Notes: generated from the letters alone by a model not told the origin. DNA of 64,000 bases from Pictodentalium vernedei (GCA_031216915.1 CM062288.1:182926596-182990595), one strand, 5' to 3'; positions 1 to 10,660 are shown, counted from the first letter of the stretch. Program-made: numbers and translations.

Positions 1-235
1 AGTGACAGACGTGACCTTTCACCTGGTTCCAAGATGAAAGTTGTTACGTCATAACCCGCCAATTTGTGACAGATACATTGTTCAACTAGACTTCTTCCAG
101 ATTCCAACGCTTGAAACACACGCATACATTTCATCTCTTTGCATTTCACTTGTGCAATTTCTCTACGCAATCGGTAAGTACTCTTGTAGTAAATATCTCA
201 TGTAGCATCTATAAATACAAAGGCAATTTCGTTAC
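1..235 (+). repeat. 5' LTR (first few bases outside the window)
   Basis: Matches 9,732-9,960 almost base for base, apart from one short indel and a few substitutions. It ends in TTACA, giving the expected CA terminus. The 3' copy starts TGTGAAGTGAC, so about five bases are cut off here. A TATAAATA-like box lies near the LTR end in both copies. A consensus splice donor lies inside the LTR. Confidence 0.9.
174..180 (+). other. Candidate splice donor in the LTR
   Basis: The sequence CG|GTAAGTA is a near-perfect metazoan 5' splice site and is identical in both LTR copies. It could pair with the acceptors before the gag-like start and before the TatD frame. This is a sequence match only; no transcript evidence is available here. 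Confidence 0.55.
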
Positions 236-237
236 AT

Positions 238-252
238 TTGGCGTCGCTGCGA
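238..252 (+). other. Candidate primer binding site
   Basis: TGGCGTCGCTGCG follows the LTR end within about two bases, and TGG matches the complement of a tRNA CCA end. The rest resembles a serine tRNA acceptor only loosely, so the primer tRNA is not assigned. Confidence 0.4.
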
Positions 253-882
253 AAAAAATAATTATTTGATCGTCTTGTGCGTTTATGCAGATAGGAGCTG
301 CCATGATGAATTTTTCTCTCACTTCATTTTTTTTAACGTCAGTTTTTCGTTAATTATTTAATAATCTGATGTTATTTTGGTATTAAACATTAATACAAAT
401 TACTTGCAAGCGATGTTACTTGCCGATTTGTGAAATGTTTAGAGAAATTGTGTTTTTCGAGTTGAGAAATTTGAATTTCCGTAATCATGATGATTCGTGT
501 GTTTCTAGTTTGTTTTCGAGCGTTGAAAATCAAACGTCATGCTGCGATGTTTTGAAGTCTAGCATAGTCGATTTAATTTCATTTCTGGGCATAATTAAAT
601 TCGATTTTCACGAAAATTAAAATTTAATTACATAGAGTCGACCAGTAACATGAAGGTCGAGTAACACTACTTTCGACTTCAATTGTGTCACGTCGCTGCA
701 ACAGAAATAAAACAGGTGTTCCTGCGATGATCCGCAATTGGAGTTGAATCGTCCGGACATATTTTAAACGTGACAAAATTCAAAATTTCTACAAACACAC
801 AATGTTTCTTTAATTAAAACATTGTGATTTTATTAAATCAGATTTAACAATTCTGACATTCGCTCTATCCTGCGATAAAGTG

Positions 883-902
883 TACTAAGCTTCAATTTTC
901 AG
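883..902 (+). other. Candidate branch point and splice acceptor before gag
   Basis: TACTAAG is followed after a short T-rich run by TTTTCAG, about 100 bases before the first credible gag-like ATG at 999. With the LTR donor this would remove a leader intron of about 0.73 kb that includes the candidate primer binding site. Inference from motifs. Confidence 0.4.
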
Positions 903-998
903 AGAAAAGGGAGGAGATTGGTAGATTTATTTTTGGTTGATTTTGATTTTGGTTATAAGTCTCTTCTTTATTATAAAGTGAACACAAGTATAAACAAT

Positions 999-3390
999 AT
1001 GTCAAAGAAAGTTTTTTTTATAAATTCTGCTTCTTATGAAGAGCTGGCACAAATAAATCCAATACGCTCTTTTGCTGCTAGACAAATTGTTAACCGTCGT
1101 CGTGATGTGGGTTATTTCACATGTAAACAAGATCTTGATGAAATAGCATTGTTTCGTGGCACCCGTAGTTTATCGTCGATGATCAATCTCAGCACACCAT
1201 TGGTAGGACAGGTGGTAAATAATAACATTCTACTAGGGAATGGATCATCTAGTCCACCAGTGACAGAGAATGAGTTAATTGCCTCGGCACTCACTCCACC
1301 TGCTACGGTTGATAAAAGTGTCAGACCAAAAAATATAACAGGAAAAGATCCACCTTTTGGCTTTAGCAAAAGTTAAATACAGTTGCCGGACCGGAGAACT
1401 TCGATCTGTGCGGATTCGACTTTCGTTCTTGCAACTGTTTCAATTACAACGTCACCTATTGCGCAGTTAACAACTGTGACCACTTTGGTGCAGCCACGGA
1501 CTAGTACTGTGGTTAGAAGTTCCTTGGCACCAGATACTAATCGATCTAAGGACCTTGATTCTTTCGCCATGAGTGATGAGCGCAGTAGGCTTCTTGAAAC
1601 TGTGAGGGTGATGAATACTTCTTTACAGACACATTTGAATGATACGCCTTCCGTTCAAATAACTCAATCGGAGGTGACCCAACCTATATCTACTTGTGAT
1701 ACTTTTACTGGATTACCAACAAGCTCTGCTCATCTGTCCTTTACACAACCTCTTCCAACTCAGTCTTACTCTGTGACTCAGCCCCCACTTCTTCAACAGA
1801 CAGATTTTACCCCCGCCTCTCATCCATACAATACTAGTATGGGAGGTGATGCTACTAGGTATCCTAACCCAACTTACTCTGGTTACCCTTCTGTAACTCA
1901 AACCCAAGGTTTTACAGATCAAATCAGATATCCTAGCCAGACTTTCTCTGGTTATCCTCCCTCACCACCTAGCCATGTTTTTGGACAACCTTCAGGATTC
2001 CGTAGCCAGGGTGGACCTGTCTATCCTGGTTCAACTTATCCCAGTTCTGGTTACCTACCTGCATCCCACAGTCTGGGGTGGGTAGATCACTCCAGATTTT
2101 CAAGCCAGATGAATTCTGGTTACCAGCCTCATTTAGGTCACATGGGCCAACCTTTGTATGATGCCTATGGAAATGTGGTGTACCCTCCTTAATTTGGACA
2201 TTCGGCTCCCCCTGCGCCACATTTTAGGCCTCCGCCTTTTTCTCAGCCAGCCTATAGGTCTGGTTCCGATTGGGGTAGAGAAAGGAGGACACCTTGGTTG
2301 CCCCGTGGTTTCAGTTATGATGGATCTTAGGTTTGGCAGCCTTTTCAATTGAAATTCAAAAAATATTTTTCTCAGCCAGCCTATAGGTTGGCGCACCGAG
2401 AAAGGAGGACACCTTGGTTGCCCCGTGGTTTCAGTTATGATGGATCTGAGGTTTGGCAGCCTTTTCAATTGAAAGTAAAAAAATTTGCAGAGTATCAACA
2501 GTGGAATCCTGAAGAACAAAACAAGTTCTTTGCTGGTCTTTGTCCGGGTGCGCTAGCGAATATTTCACTCTAATGAATGAGCGTGACCCCAATATGTCAA
2601 TCGACGCTTTGTTAAAGGCGTTGGAAAATCGCTTGGGTATCATGACTTACCCGAAACCACTCAATTACGGTTCCAGCAGTCTAGACAGAAGCCAAACCAG
2701 TCCTTAGAGGAGTGGGCAGAAACTGTTTTAACGCTGGCAACACGTGCTTTCGAAGATTGTTCGCCTGATTTTACTTTTCGGCAAGCCATTCTTAGGTTGT
2801 GTCAGGGCTGTAACGATCCACATGCTGCGCTGGCTGTAGCTATGAAATCGCCGCAGACAATGGAACAAGCCATAAATAGAATCAGGTGCCACCAACATAA
2901 CTATGCGGCTATTTTCCCGTATAAATGAAGAAAAGACATACGTCGTGTTTCCTCAGACACTGAACAGGAAAGCGATGACGAATATGATATCCGAGCTGTG
3001 ACACATAAGTCACGTGATAAAGAAATAAATCCACGTGATTCTCACAAGAGTAATAAGACAAAAACAGATACGACTGATATCGCTGCTCTCAAAAGTCGGA
3101 CGTTGAACATTGAAACGACGCTCGACAAAGTTGTGTCGCAGTTGGATCAGTTGACAAAATTGGTCACCAATTTGGCTAGCAATCCATCAAAAACGTTTAT
3201 AAAACGTGAGTCGTCCCCACAGTCGAGGTCGCCCTCACCTTCAAGAAGATTTACAATTGAATGTTTTACTTGTCATGGTCCACACTATCAAAAAGATTGT
3301 CCAACAAAAAATCCTTCAAATAGACCTAACAAGGACAATCGAGTTAAATTTGGAAAGTTAAACGAGAACGGGTCAGATCATCGAGAGGTC
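999..3390 (+). pseudogene. Gag-like region (HhH module, Y/S/G/P-rich stretch, zinc knuckle)
   Basis: Part of the Gypsy fossil. The frame opening at 999 begins with about 50 residues that read like the ComEA-type helix-hairpin-helix family (INSASYEELAQI, then RRDVGYFTCKQDL), a module that binds DNA non-specifically. Next comes a long Ser/Thr/Gln/Pro-rich stretch with repeated Y-S-G-Y-P style motifs (about 1,850-2,190). The C-terminal end has a basic, Arg/Ser-rich segment and a CX2CX3HX4C knuckle at 3,262-3,300, typical of nucleocapsid RNA binding. In this class the product would form the particle and bind RNA. The region is broken. The HhH call rests on pattern matching by eye. Confidence 0.75.
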
Positions 3391-3499
3391 TGATTCTGGC
3401 CCCTTCTCTCTCCAACGACCTCGTTTTTCAATCAGACTCACCGCCCATGATTACTCGGGTGAAATCTACTTCGTCAATCGCAGAACCTATATCACTTTA

Positions 3500-3770
3500 T
3501 GGACATCAAATAAATGCTATAATAGATACTGCGGCTGATGTTTCTTTGATCTCGGATAAACTGTTTTATAATCTGAATCCCACACCACAGTGTATTAAGA
3601 CAATACGTTTTAATACCGCAGCTCGTGATAGTCACATGTTTGGTAAACTGGTAGGGCCAGTTTCTTTCTCAATTGGTAGTTTAAAATTTGGAGAAAACAT
3701 TTATGTAGCTCCAATTGAAGATGATATGCTGTTAGGTATGGATTTTCTGAAAAAGTATAAAGCTCAAATT
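3500..3770 (+). pseudogene. Aspartic protease region of pol
   Basis: Part of the Gypsy fossil. The segment has the retropepsin layout: a hydrophobic strand, a DTAADVSLIS active-site-like motif, then about 70 residues later a flap-like region and the ending LLGMDFL, matching the family's I-L-G-x-D-F-L motif. In the family this enzyme cuts the gag-pol precursor. It lies directly after the nucleocapsid knuckle and before reverse transcriptase, as in other Ty3/Gypsy elements. Confidence 0.75.
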
Positions 3771-4329
3771 GATATTTTAACAGATACTATCACTTAGTGT
3801 AATCATGTTTTTCTGACTGTGTCTACTGACACTGTTGCCACAAAAATTGCTCGTGTTTTTGCGAATCACGAAACATTGTTTCCTCCCAACTCAGTTGTTC
3901 TTCTCGAATGTTCTCTAAATCCACCATTGAATGATTGTTATTGAACCGCTTCATAGTGTAGAATCTGTGTTGTTACCAACTCTCCATGAAGGTTATACGA
4001 CACCTCACGTCTGTTTTATCAACTCAGATGATCGACCAGTGTTGATAAATAAAAACAAATATATCGCAGATGCCTATGAAGTGCCCGAAATACGTTGTGA
4101 TTTTGACAATTTTGAATCGGCTACTGTCAGTCAAATCGGCAGTGATGATTTAGGAATTGATTCGTCTGAAATGCCAGAACATTTGAAAACATTATTTGAG
4201 CGGTCCTCCAAACTAATTTCAGATAAATATGTTTCTCGTCTTGGTAAACTCTTAATTGAATATCAAGATGTTTTTGCAAAAGATGAGTTTGATTTAGGAA
4301 ATTTTGAACAAATGGAACACACTATACCG

Positions 4330-4990
4330 CTAATAGAAGGTGCTCGTCCAATCAAACAGCCAATGCGCAGAACACCTGCTTGTTTTGTGGATCAAGAGGA
4401 ATCGCATTTGAAAAAAATATTGGCAGCTAAAATTATTCAACCCTCTACATCTGAATGGGCTAGCGCACCTGTATTAGTGAAAACACGTGACCCAGATAAC
4501 AAACATTCAATGCGCTGGTGTATTGATTATCGTCGTGTAAACGATGTAACTCAAAAAGAAGTCTACCCATTACCACGAATCGACGATTGTCTTGACACGT
4601 TGAGTGGTAATTGTTGGTTTGGCAAAGCTGACTGTCTTTCGGCTTATCATCAAGTTTCGGTGAAAAATTCGGACCGCCCTATCACAGTCTTTTTAACCAA
4701 ATGTGGGGTTTTCGAGTATTTGAAAATGCCATTTGGGTTACAGGGCTCGCCGTTTACTTGGTGTAGGGTGATAAATCTAGTACTACAAGGATTAAACTGG
4801 GACATATGACTTGGGTACATAGACGATGTAGTTCTGTTGGGTAGTTCTGAAGATAACCACTTGGAAAATATACGCAAAGTGCTTGATAGGTTTCGATTAC
4901 ACAATCTGAAGTTGAAACCAAGCAAATGTGATTTTTTTCAAAAGGAAATTGAGTTCCTTGGTCGAAACATTAGTGAAAAAGGAGTGAAAA
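4330..4990 (+). pseudogene. Reverse transcriptase region of pol
   Basis: Part of the Gypsy fossil. Seen in order: RWCIDYRRVNDVT, YPLPRIDDCLDTL, FGKADCLSAYHQV, YLKMPFGLQGSPF and the catalytic YIDDVVLLG, followed by a connection-like segment LKPSKCDFF and EFLGRNIS. These are the standard fingers, palm and thumb blocks of Ty3/Gypsy reverse transcriptase, which copies element RNA into DNA. Motif order and spacing leave little doubt about the family. Confidence 0.95.
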
Positions 4991-5229
4991 TGTTAGATTC
5001 ATCAGTTGATGTGGTATTAAACTGGCTGGTTCCCACAAATACAAATGAAGTTGAACGGTTTTGTGGCCTCGTCAATTATCACCGCTTCTTTATTAAAAAA
5101 TTCGCCGAGATAGCTCGTCCTTTATATGAAATAACTGGGAAAAAATCTTTCAAGTGGGAAGCTGCCCAACAAGAAGCATTTGGTAATTTAAAACAACAAT
5201 CAACTTCTCCACCTGTTTTGGCTCTTCCT

Positions 5230-5620
5230 AATTCAACTGATTTATTTATCCTTGATACTGACACCAGTGCTTATTCTATAGGTGGCGAACTGCTTCAATT
5301 TCAAAACGATGAAGAGAAAGTAACAGCATATGGTAGCTATGTTTTGTCCCCTCAACAAAAAAGATATTGTACCGCTCGTTTGGAACTACTCGCCGTGGTA
5401 AGATTTGTTCGTCAGTTCCGTCATTATCTGCTTGGTCGAAAATTCATTTTAAGAACTGATCATAGTAGTCTACGCTGGTTGTTAAATTTCAAGGAACCTC
5501 AAAACCAACTTGCTAGATGGTTAGAAGAACTTAGTCAACATGACATGGTGGTAGAACATCGTAAGGGTATCCATCATACAAACGCCGATGCTCTATCAAG
5601 AATTCCGGTGAACGCTTCCT
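5230..5620 (+). pseudogene. RNase H region of pol
   Basis: Part of the Gypsy fossil. LDTDTSAYSIG, then ELLAVVRFVRQFRHYLLGRKF, LRTDHSSLRWLL and NADALSRIP form the usual RNase H series with its acidic residues. The domain removes template RNA during reverse transcription. It follows reverse transcriptase directly, as expected. Confidence 0.92.
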
Positions 5621-6229
5621 GTGAAAATTATTTCCCAGGTTGTGATTTAACTGAACTCCCTTGTGGTGGATGTAAATATTATACTAGAGTTCATAACAGC
5701 TGGACCAAATTTGAACAAGAGGTCGATGACGTCGTGCCTTTATCTCAAGGTGTAATTGAATTTAGGAACGATGACTTTTCTAGTGAGTCCTCAGTGAAAC
5801 AAACCACGCTATATACCGCTAGAAATAGAACCCGACCCAGTAAAAATTGATCATATTTCTCAAGAAACTGGTTGGCTAAATACTAGTCTAAATTTGGAGT
5901 ATGCACCTGAGTCGTCTCCAAATTACAGAATTCTTAAAATTTCTGATCCTGAACAAATTAATCTATCGGACGTCTGCTCTGCAGATGAACTGGTTGAAGT
6001 TCAGCGAGCTGATCCTGGCCTCAAGCCAGTTATTGATTGGTTAGAATCTGGAGAAACTCCAACTGAAGGAGAACTTTTCCGGTGTTGTCCAGCAACAAAA
6101 TATTTTTGGATAAATCGGAAACGATTTTTGATAAAAAACAATCTTCTGTAAAGAATTTGTAGAGATGATAGTCAAGTTCTGGTTGTGCCAAGTAAATTCG
6201 CACCAGATCTTTTGCATATCGCTCATGAC

Positions 6230-7250
6230 ATACCGTCCTCTGGTCATTTAGGAGTGTTCCGAACTCGTGAACGACTTCGAAAACAGTTTTATTGGTACGG
6301 CATCACTGACGACATCGACAGTTATGTTGCTGCATGTTCTCAGTGTGTCAGGAGCAAGACCGGAGGCAAACACGCTTAGTGGGAACAAATAATATACCAG
6401 TCAGGTGCACCAATGGAAAGAGTACATATTGATTTTCTCGGACCTTTACCACTTAGTGATAATGGAAATAAATATATTTTGGTTCTAACATGTCAATTCA
6501 CCAAGTGGGTTGAATTTATCGCTTTACATGATCAAACCACCGAAACAGCAGCATGTGCCGCTGTAAATGAATTCTTTTCCCTATTCGGTTGTCCTTTACA
6601 ACTATCTTCGGATCAAGGTTCATGCTTTGAATCAAATCTTTTTCAAGAGATGTGTACAGTGTTACAAATTCATAAATCTAGGACAACGCCGTACCGACCG
6701 TCAGCTAATGGCTCGGCGGAACGCCAGAACCGACCGCTGATGAATATTGTACGGTGCTATGTAGATAAAAATCAGAAAAATTGGGACAAATTTTTGCCTC
6801 AGTTAGCCGGAGCAATTCGATCCTCAGTGCATCGAATGACCGGTTTTACGCCAAACAAAATGATGTTGGGTAGGGAAGTAAATCATCCCAGCGACATCAT
6901 GTACAATTTTCATCTTGGTGAAACTGAGCACAAAAATACTGGCCAATTTGTCCAAAATTTGGTAGAAAAATCTAAAGAATGTCACCAGTTAGCCAGGTCA
7001 AAATTAAAAATGGCATGTCAAAAGATGAAACGTGATTACGATGTGAAAACTTATAAATATGAACACAAGGTGGGAGATCTGGTCTTCTTATTAGACGATT
7101 CATCCAAGAAGGGCAAGTGTAGAAAATTATGTCCTTTCTGGAAGGGACCGGGAATCGTGTCGAAGGTCTTGACCCCATACTTGTACAAAATGCTTTTCAA
7201 GAACTCCCAGAACATCGTTAATCATGACCGTCTTAAGAAATGTTTTGATA
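6230..7250 (+). pseudogene. Integrase region of pol
   Basis: Part of the Gypsy fossil. An HHCC zinc module (HDIPSSGHLG, then CSQCVRSK) is followed by the DDE core: HIDFLGPLP, LSSDQGSCFES and TPYRPSANGSAERQNR. A C-terminal GPY/F-like module (PFWKGPGIVSKVL, then NHDRLKKC) follows. Integrase inserts element DNA into host chromosomes. The module order is complete for the family. Confidence 0.93.
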
Positions 7251-7329
7251 AGTCTTTACCTGTTTGGCTAACTAAAACGCTTGAACTTTTCCATCAGACT
7301 AGTGAAGTGAAAGCGGAATCTCAAAAAGG

Positions 7330-7474
7330 AATATTTTGTTTATGTCGTCAGCCCGCCGGTAAAAGATTCATGATACAATGTGATTATTGTTTTGAATGGT
7401 ATCATGGAGATTGTATTGGTGTTACACCACAAGATGCTGATGCTATAGATTTTTATAGATGTTCCAAATGCTAA
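7330..7474 (+). pseudogene. PHD finger at the integrase C-terminus
   Basis: Part of the Gypsy fossil. About 48 residues show the Cys4-His-Cys3 zinc pattern: CLCRQP, then MIQCDYCFEWYHGDCIGV, ending YRCSKC, with the conserved W before Y-H-G-D-C. PHD fingers of this class usually read histone H3 tails, often methylated lysine 4. Placed at the end of integrase it could steer insertion toward a chromatin mark. The zinc fold assignment is strong; the targeting role is inference. Confidence 0.88.
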
Positions 7475-7481
7475 ATGATAC

Positions 7482-7499
7482 TTTTCTTTCTCTTTTCAG
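7482..7499 (+). other. Strong splice acceptor before the TatD frame
   Basis: CTTTTCTTTCTCTTTTCAG is an excellent polypyrimidine tract plus AG. It begins just after the end of the integrase/PHD frame and ends seven bases before the ATG at 7,506. With the LTR donor it would give a short spliced RNA for the third frame, the arrangement env genes use in retrovirus-like elements. Motif evidence only. Confidence 0.6.
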
Positions 7500-7505
7500 A
7501 TAAAC

Positions 7506-9150
7506 ATGTCTGACAAAACCTTTACCGCTGTAACTGAATCATCAATTACAATGCCCATTAGTAGTGCTACACAGGTAACATTTACGCCTGATGCCTTCTC
7601 GTCAGGTGATCTCATATCATTTATTTCTCCTTCGCATGATGTTATTTCGTCATGTGTTTCCTCTGCATCTATGCCTGATGTCTCTGCGTCAAGTGCTTCT
7701 TTGCCTACCTTTTCGCTTGATGCTATTACGTCAAGTGCTCTATCTCTTACATCCTCTCCCATGCCTGTTTTCACCTTGGCTTATATACCACTGAATCCTG
7801 TCAGTTTAGTGCCGGAAACTGTCACCATGCCAGCACCAATAGCTACAACTACTACTACTGCTACTGTTATTTCAACAAGCCTTGGACTATCTGTTGCCCC
7901 ACCGCCTGATGTTTTTTCGTCAGGTGTATCCCCATCACTCTCTGTGACACCAATGGAATTAGACCTACCAAAAACAACTAACACTGCAAGCACCACACAT
8001 ACCACACATCCTTCTGGATTGTCCCGCACTGAAAGACGGCGCTTGAGATTTAAAAACATGTTAGCTGGAAGGAAAGCGTCAGACAATACAAATGGAAGCA
8101 CTGCTGTTCCAAAACCTTACGACAAACAGCCATTATTATCCACTCCAGCTGTAACACCATTAATGGCTGAAGCAGTGACTTCTAAGGTCAAGGCAAAACA
8201 AGAAACATCTACACATATACCATCTAAATCTAAGGTCTGCAAACAAGAAGTACAAAGTGCAGGTAAAGGTCAAGGTGCAAACACCAAAACAAAGCCCCCA
8301 AAACAAAGGTTTTTGACAAATAAACTGTATGACACGCATTTGCACTTGGATCGGCTACACAAAAAAATTCAACATTAAGTCACCACAAACTGCAGCACGT
8401 GCCATCCAAGCCGTCAACCTCAAGGTTGATGTTCCTACTTCTGTTGTGGGCGGCGTTCAAGTTTTCTGTGACCCTGAAACTTGGCCATCTCCCGCAGAGC
8501 TTGTGTGGCACCCACAATGGAAAGTAGCAGTAGGCTGTCATCCCAAAAAATCTAACTGCTTATCTAACCCTGAGGTCAGAAACAAATTAGAGTCCTTAGT
8601 CCGACATCCTAATGTTGTTGCATTTGGGGAAATAGGCTTGGACAGGTCAACAAATTCACCTGTCGAAACCATGCTACAGCATGATGAAACATTTCGCCGG
8701 CTTTTGGGACTGTCCAGGCTGGTGTCTAAACCACTAATATTGCACATCAGGGGACACACGGGGGATTCACTTTCCCACGACGTGAGTTATACCGCCCTAG
8801 AACACATAAGGTCCCAAACTCACGTTGAAGAAGTCATACACCTGCATTCATTCATGGGGTCTAGATATCAGGTTCGTGCCTGGAGTTTGGCCAGACCCAA
8901 TACCTATTTTGGTTTCACTGGTGCACTCCACAACTTCACAGAGATCCAGAGGGAGGGCATTCGCGCTATCCGACTCGACCGGATTCGTTTGGAATCTGAT
9001 GCTCCCTATTTTGGCAGACAGGACCGTCCTTGGACGACCCCGTCTGTAGTCGGAGAGAATGCTAGGGAACTGTCCTGTATTCTCTGCATGGACTTCACGG
9101 TTCTCAGTGACCAACTAAACGCCAATGCAACAAGTGTCTATGGTTTTCAG
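7506..9150 (+). pseudogene. Third frame with TatD-type metal-dependent nuclease domain
   Basis: Part of the Gypsy fossil. The first half (about 7,506-8,320) is Ser/Thr/Pro-rich with a basic stretch and no recognisable fold. The second half (about 8,320-9,150) carries the TatD amidohydrolase series in order: DTHLHLDR (the HxH metal pair), VAVGCHPKK, VAFGEIGLDRS (catalytic Glu), LILHIRG (His), VIHLHSFMG (His), YFGFTGAL and LESDAPYF (Asp). TatD proteins are Mg-dependent DNases; the closest animal type is TATDN2-like. I see no signal peptide, transmembrane segment or fusion peptide, so it is not an env gene. The frame sits between pol and the 3' LTR behind its own splice acceptor. It is broken in this copy. 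Role in the element is unknown. Confidence 0.88.
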
Positions 9151-9348
9151 TAAATTGACCATAGACACACTTTTTTGTGTTTTTGGCAAATAATTTCATT
9201 GAACCTTGTTTCATATTATTTATTTAAAATATTTTTGTTGCATTGGTGTCTTTAATCCATATACTTTTCAACCAGTACTCTATCGTTTACTCCTTTAAGA
9301 CTAAACTTGGCTATTGCCTTACTGATAGCAATATATTTATTACTACAC

Positions 9349-9640
9349 GTTTTCTCAAGAACAAGTAGTTTAATTCAGACTGCTTCCTTGAGAAAACTAG
9401 TTATATTCTTAATTCATAGTGTGAAGTAATTTGAACCAACATCACACAACATTACAGTTCAAATTACTAAATTTCATATAAAAAATGTATGTATTGCTTT
9501 TCCTTTTTCAAGCAGTCTGAACCACGTTGTTCAGACTGTTTTCACATATCAAATATTCTAAAGCAGTTTGAACAATGTTCAAACTATTTCCATGTTATTT
9601 ATTCTTCTTTTAAGCAGTTTTAACCTTGTGTTCAAACTGT
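9349..9640 (+). repeat. Five short stem-loops in the element's 3' non-coding part
   Basis: Inverted pairs seen: 9,349-9,359 with 9,387-9,397; 9,426-9,436 with 9,457-9,467; 9,513-9,522 with 9,529-9,538; 9,565-9,573 with 9,577-9,585; 9,615-9,624 with 9,630-9,639. The last three are near-copies of CAGTTTGAAC...GTTCAAACTG spaced about 50 bases apart. They lie between the TatD frame and the polypurine tract, so they would be in every element RNA. Confidence 0.7.
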
Positions 9641-9707
9641 TTCCGTTTTATATCATACCTCGGGTGATTACTCGAGAAAAAAAATTCACAGCTTGAAACC
9701 AATTCTC

Positions 9708-9726
9708 CAAAAGAAGGGAACAGCGA
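9708..9726 (+). other. Candidate polypurine tract
   Basis: AAAAGAAGGGAACAGCGA precedes the TG of the 3' LTR. It is the expected place for plus-strand priming, although the purine run is broken near its end. Confidence 0.45.
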
Positions 9727-9960
9727 TGTGAAGTGACAGACGTGACCTTTCACCTGGTTCCCAAGATGCAAGTTGTGACGTCATAACCCGCCAATTTGTG
9801 ACAGATACATTGTTCAACTAGACTTCTTCCAGATTCCAACGCTTGAAACACACGCATACATTTCATCTCTTTGCATTTCACTTGTGCAATTTCTCTACGC
9901 AATCGGTAAGTACTCTTGTAGTAAATATGCATCTATAAATACAAAGGCAATTTCGCTACA
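9727..9960 (+). repeat. 3' LTR
   Basis: About 234 bp, TGTGAAG...CTACA, nearly identical to the 5' copy at 1-235. The following bases TTTTG should be half of the target duplication, but the other half is outside the window. Confidence 0.9.
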
Positions 9961-10100
9961 TTTTGGAAGAAGAAAATGTTTTTAAAAAACTACATGGTAT
10001 TTTTTTCTATATAACGCTGGTTGGTAGGGCTGCTGCCTTGGAAATAGATTAACAAATCGAACAGATGTTTTTCTTGATGGGTGTTCGATATAATATAAGG

Positions 10101-10236
10101 ATTAGTGCATGTCTTGTCGTTGACTACGCCCATATAGTGCCCAGTGAGGTGGTATAGTTCCCTCCGCATCGCGGCGGGAACTACACCACCTCACTGGGCA
10201 CTATATGGGCGTAGTCAACTCCAAGCCATGCACTAT
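10101..10236. repeat. Near-perfect palindrome (foldback MITE-like)
   Basis: Arms 10,119-10,162 and 10,176-10,219 are complementary over 44 bases with one mismatch, and outer arms AGTGCATG/CATGCACT extend the stem. The loop is about 13 bases (TCCGCATCGCGGC). No terminal TTAA is seen, so the family is not assigned. Confidence 0.85.
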
Positions 10237-10254
10237 TCCTTAATTAATACACAT

Positions 10255-10660
10255 TCACTTTGATAACAACTACCAAAAACCACTTTACCAAGCAATACTA
10301 CACCGATCTTAACACCACCAACAGCACCAATCACTACAATACCAACCTCAACAACACCAACAACAACAACAACCCAATCTCCACAACCTCTACAACATGA
10401 ACAACAACTGATATAACAACCACTGCGAAGCCAAGGCTTACACTACAACAACTAGTGCACCAACTACTGCAACCCACAACGAATACCATTCGAACCACCA
10501 CAATGTTTAAGCAACTACTACATCAACAACTCCTCTAACACCAACCGCTATACTACAACTATACTACAACTACTACATTAAAGACAACAACAACTACACA
10601 AACTTCGACAAGACCCAACAACTACAATATCATGCACGATTATATCAACCACTACAACAT
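10255..10660. repeat. CAA/ACC low-complexity tract
   Basis: A long stretch made mostly of irregular CAA, ACC and ACT triplets on the + strand. No open frame of interest; it is simple repeat sequence next to a MITE. Confidence 0.8.

Larger units (their letters stand above)
1..9960 (+). mobile_element. Ty3/Gypsy LTR retrotransposon with PHD finger and TatD-like third frame
   Basis: Seen: near-identical direct repeats at both ends and, between them, a gag-like region with zinc knuckle, protease, reverse transcriptase, RNase H, integrase and a PHD finger in Ty3/Gypsy order, then an extra 3' frame with a TatD nuclease domain. The first few bases of the 5' LTR lie outside the window, so the host target duplication cannot be tested. 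The LTR copies differ by about three substitutions and two small indels over some 230 bp by eye, implying a young insertion. The coding part is broken in roughly eight to ten places, so this copy is a fossil. The subfamily is not assigned. PHD-bearing integrases are known in some animal Gypsy lineages. The TatD frame sits where env lies in retrovirus-like elements. Confidence 0.93.

Noticed and set aside
918-998. Upstream extension of the gag-like frame before 999
   Set aside because: It starts just after the candidate splice acceptor, is hydrophobic and Phe/Leu-rich, and the HhH similarity begins only after the ATG at 999.
7506-9150. An env gene at the 3' end of the Gypsy element
   Set aside because: Position and splice acceptor fit env, but there is no signal peptide, membrane anchor or fusion peptide, and the TatD motif series is clear.
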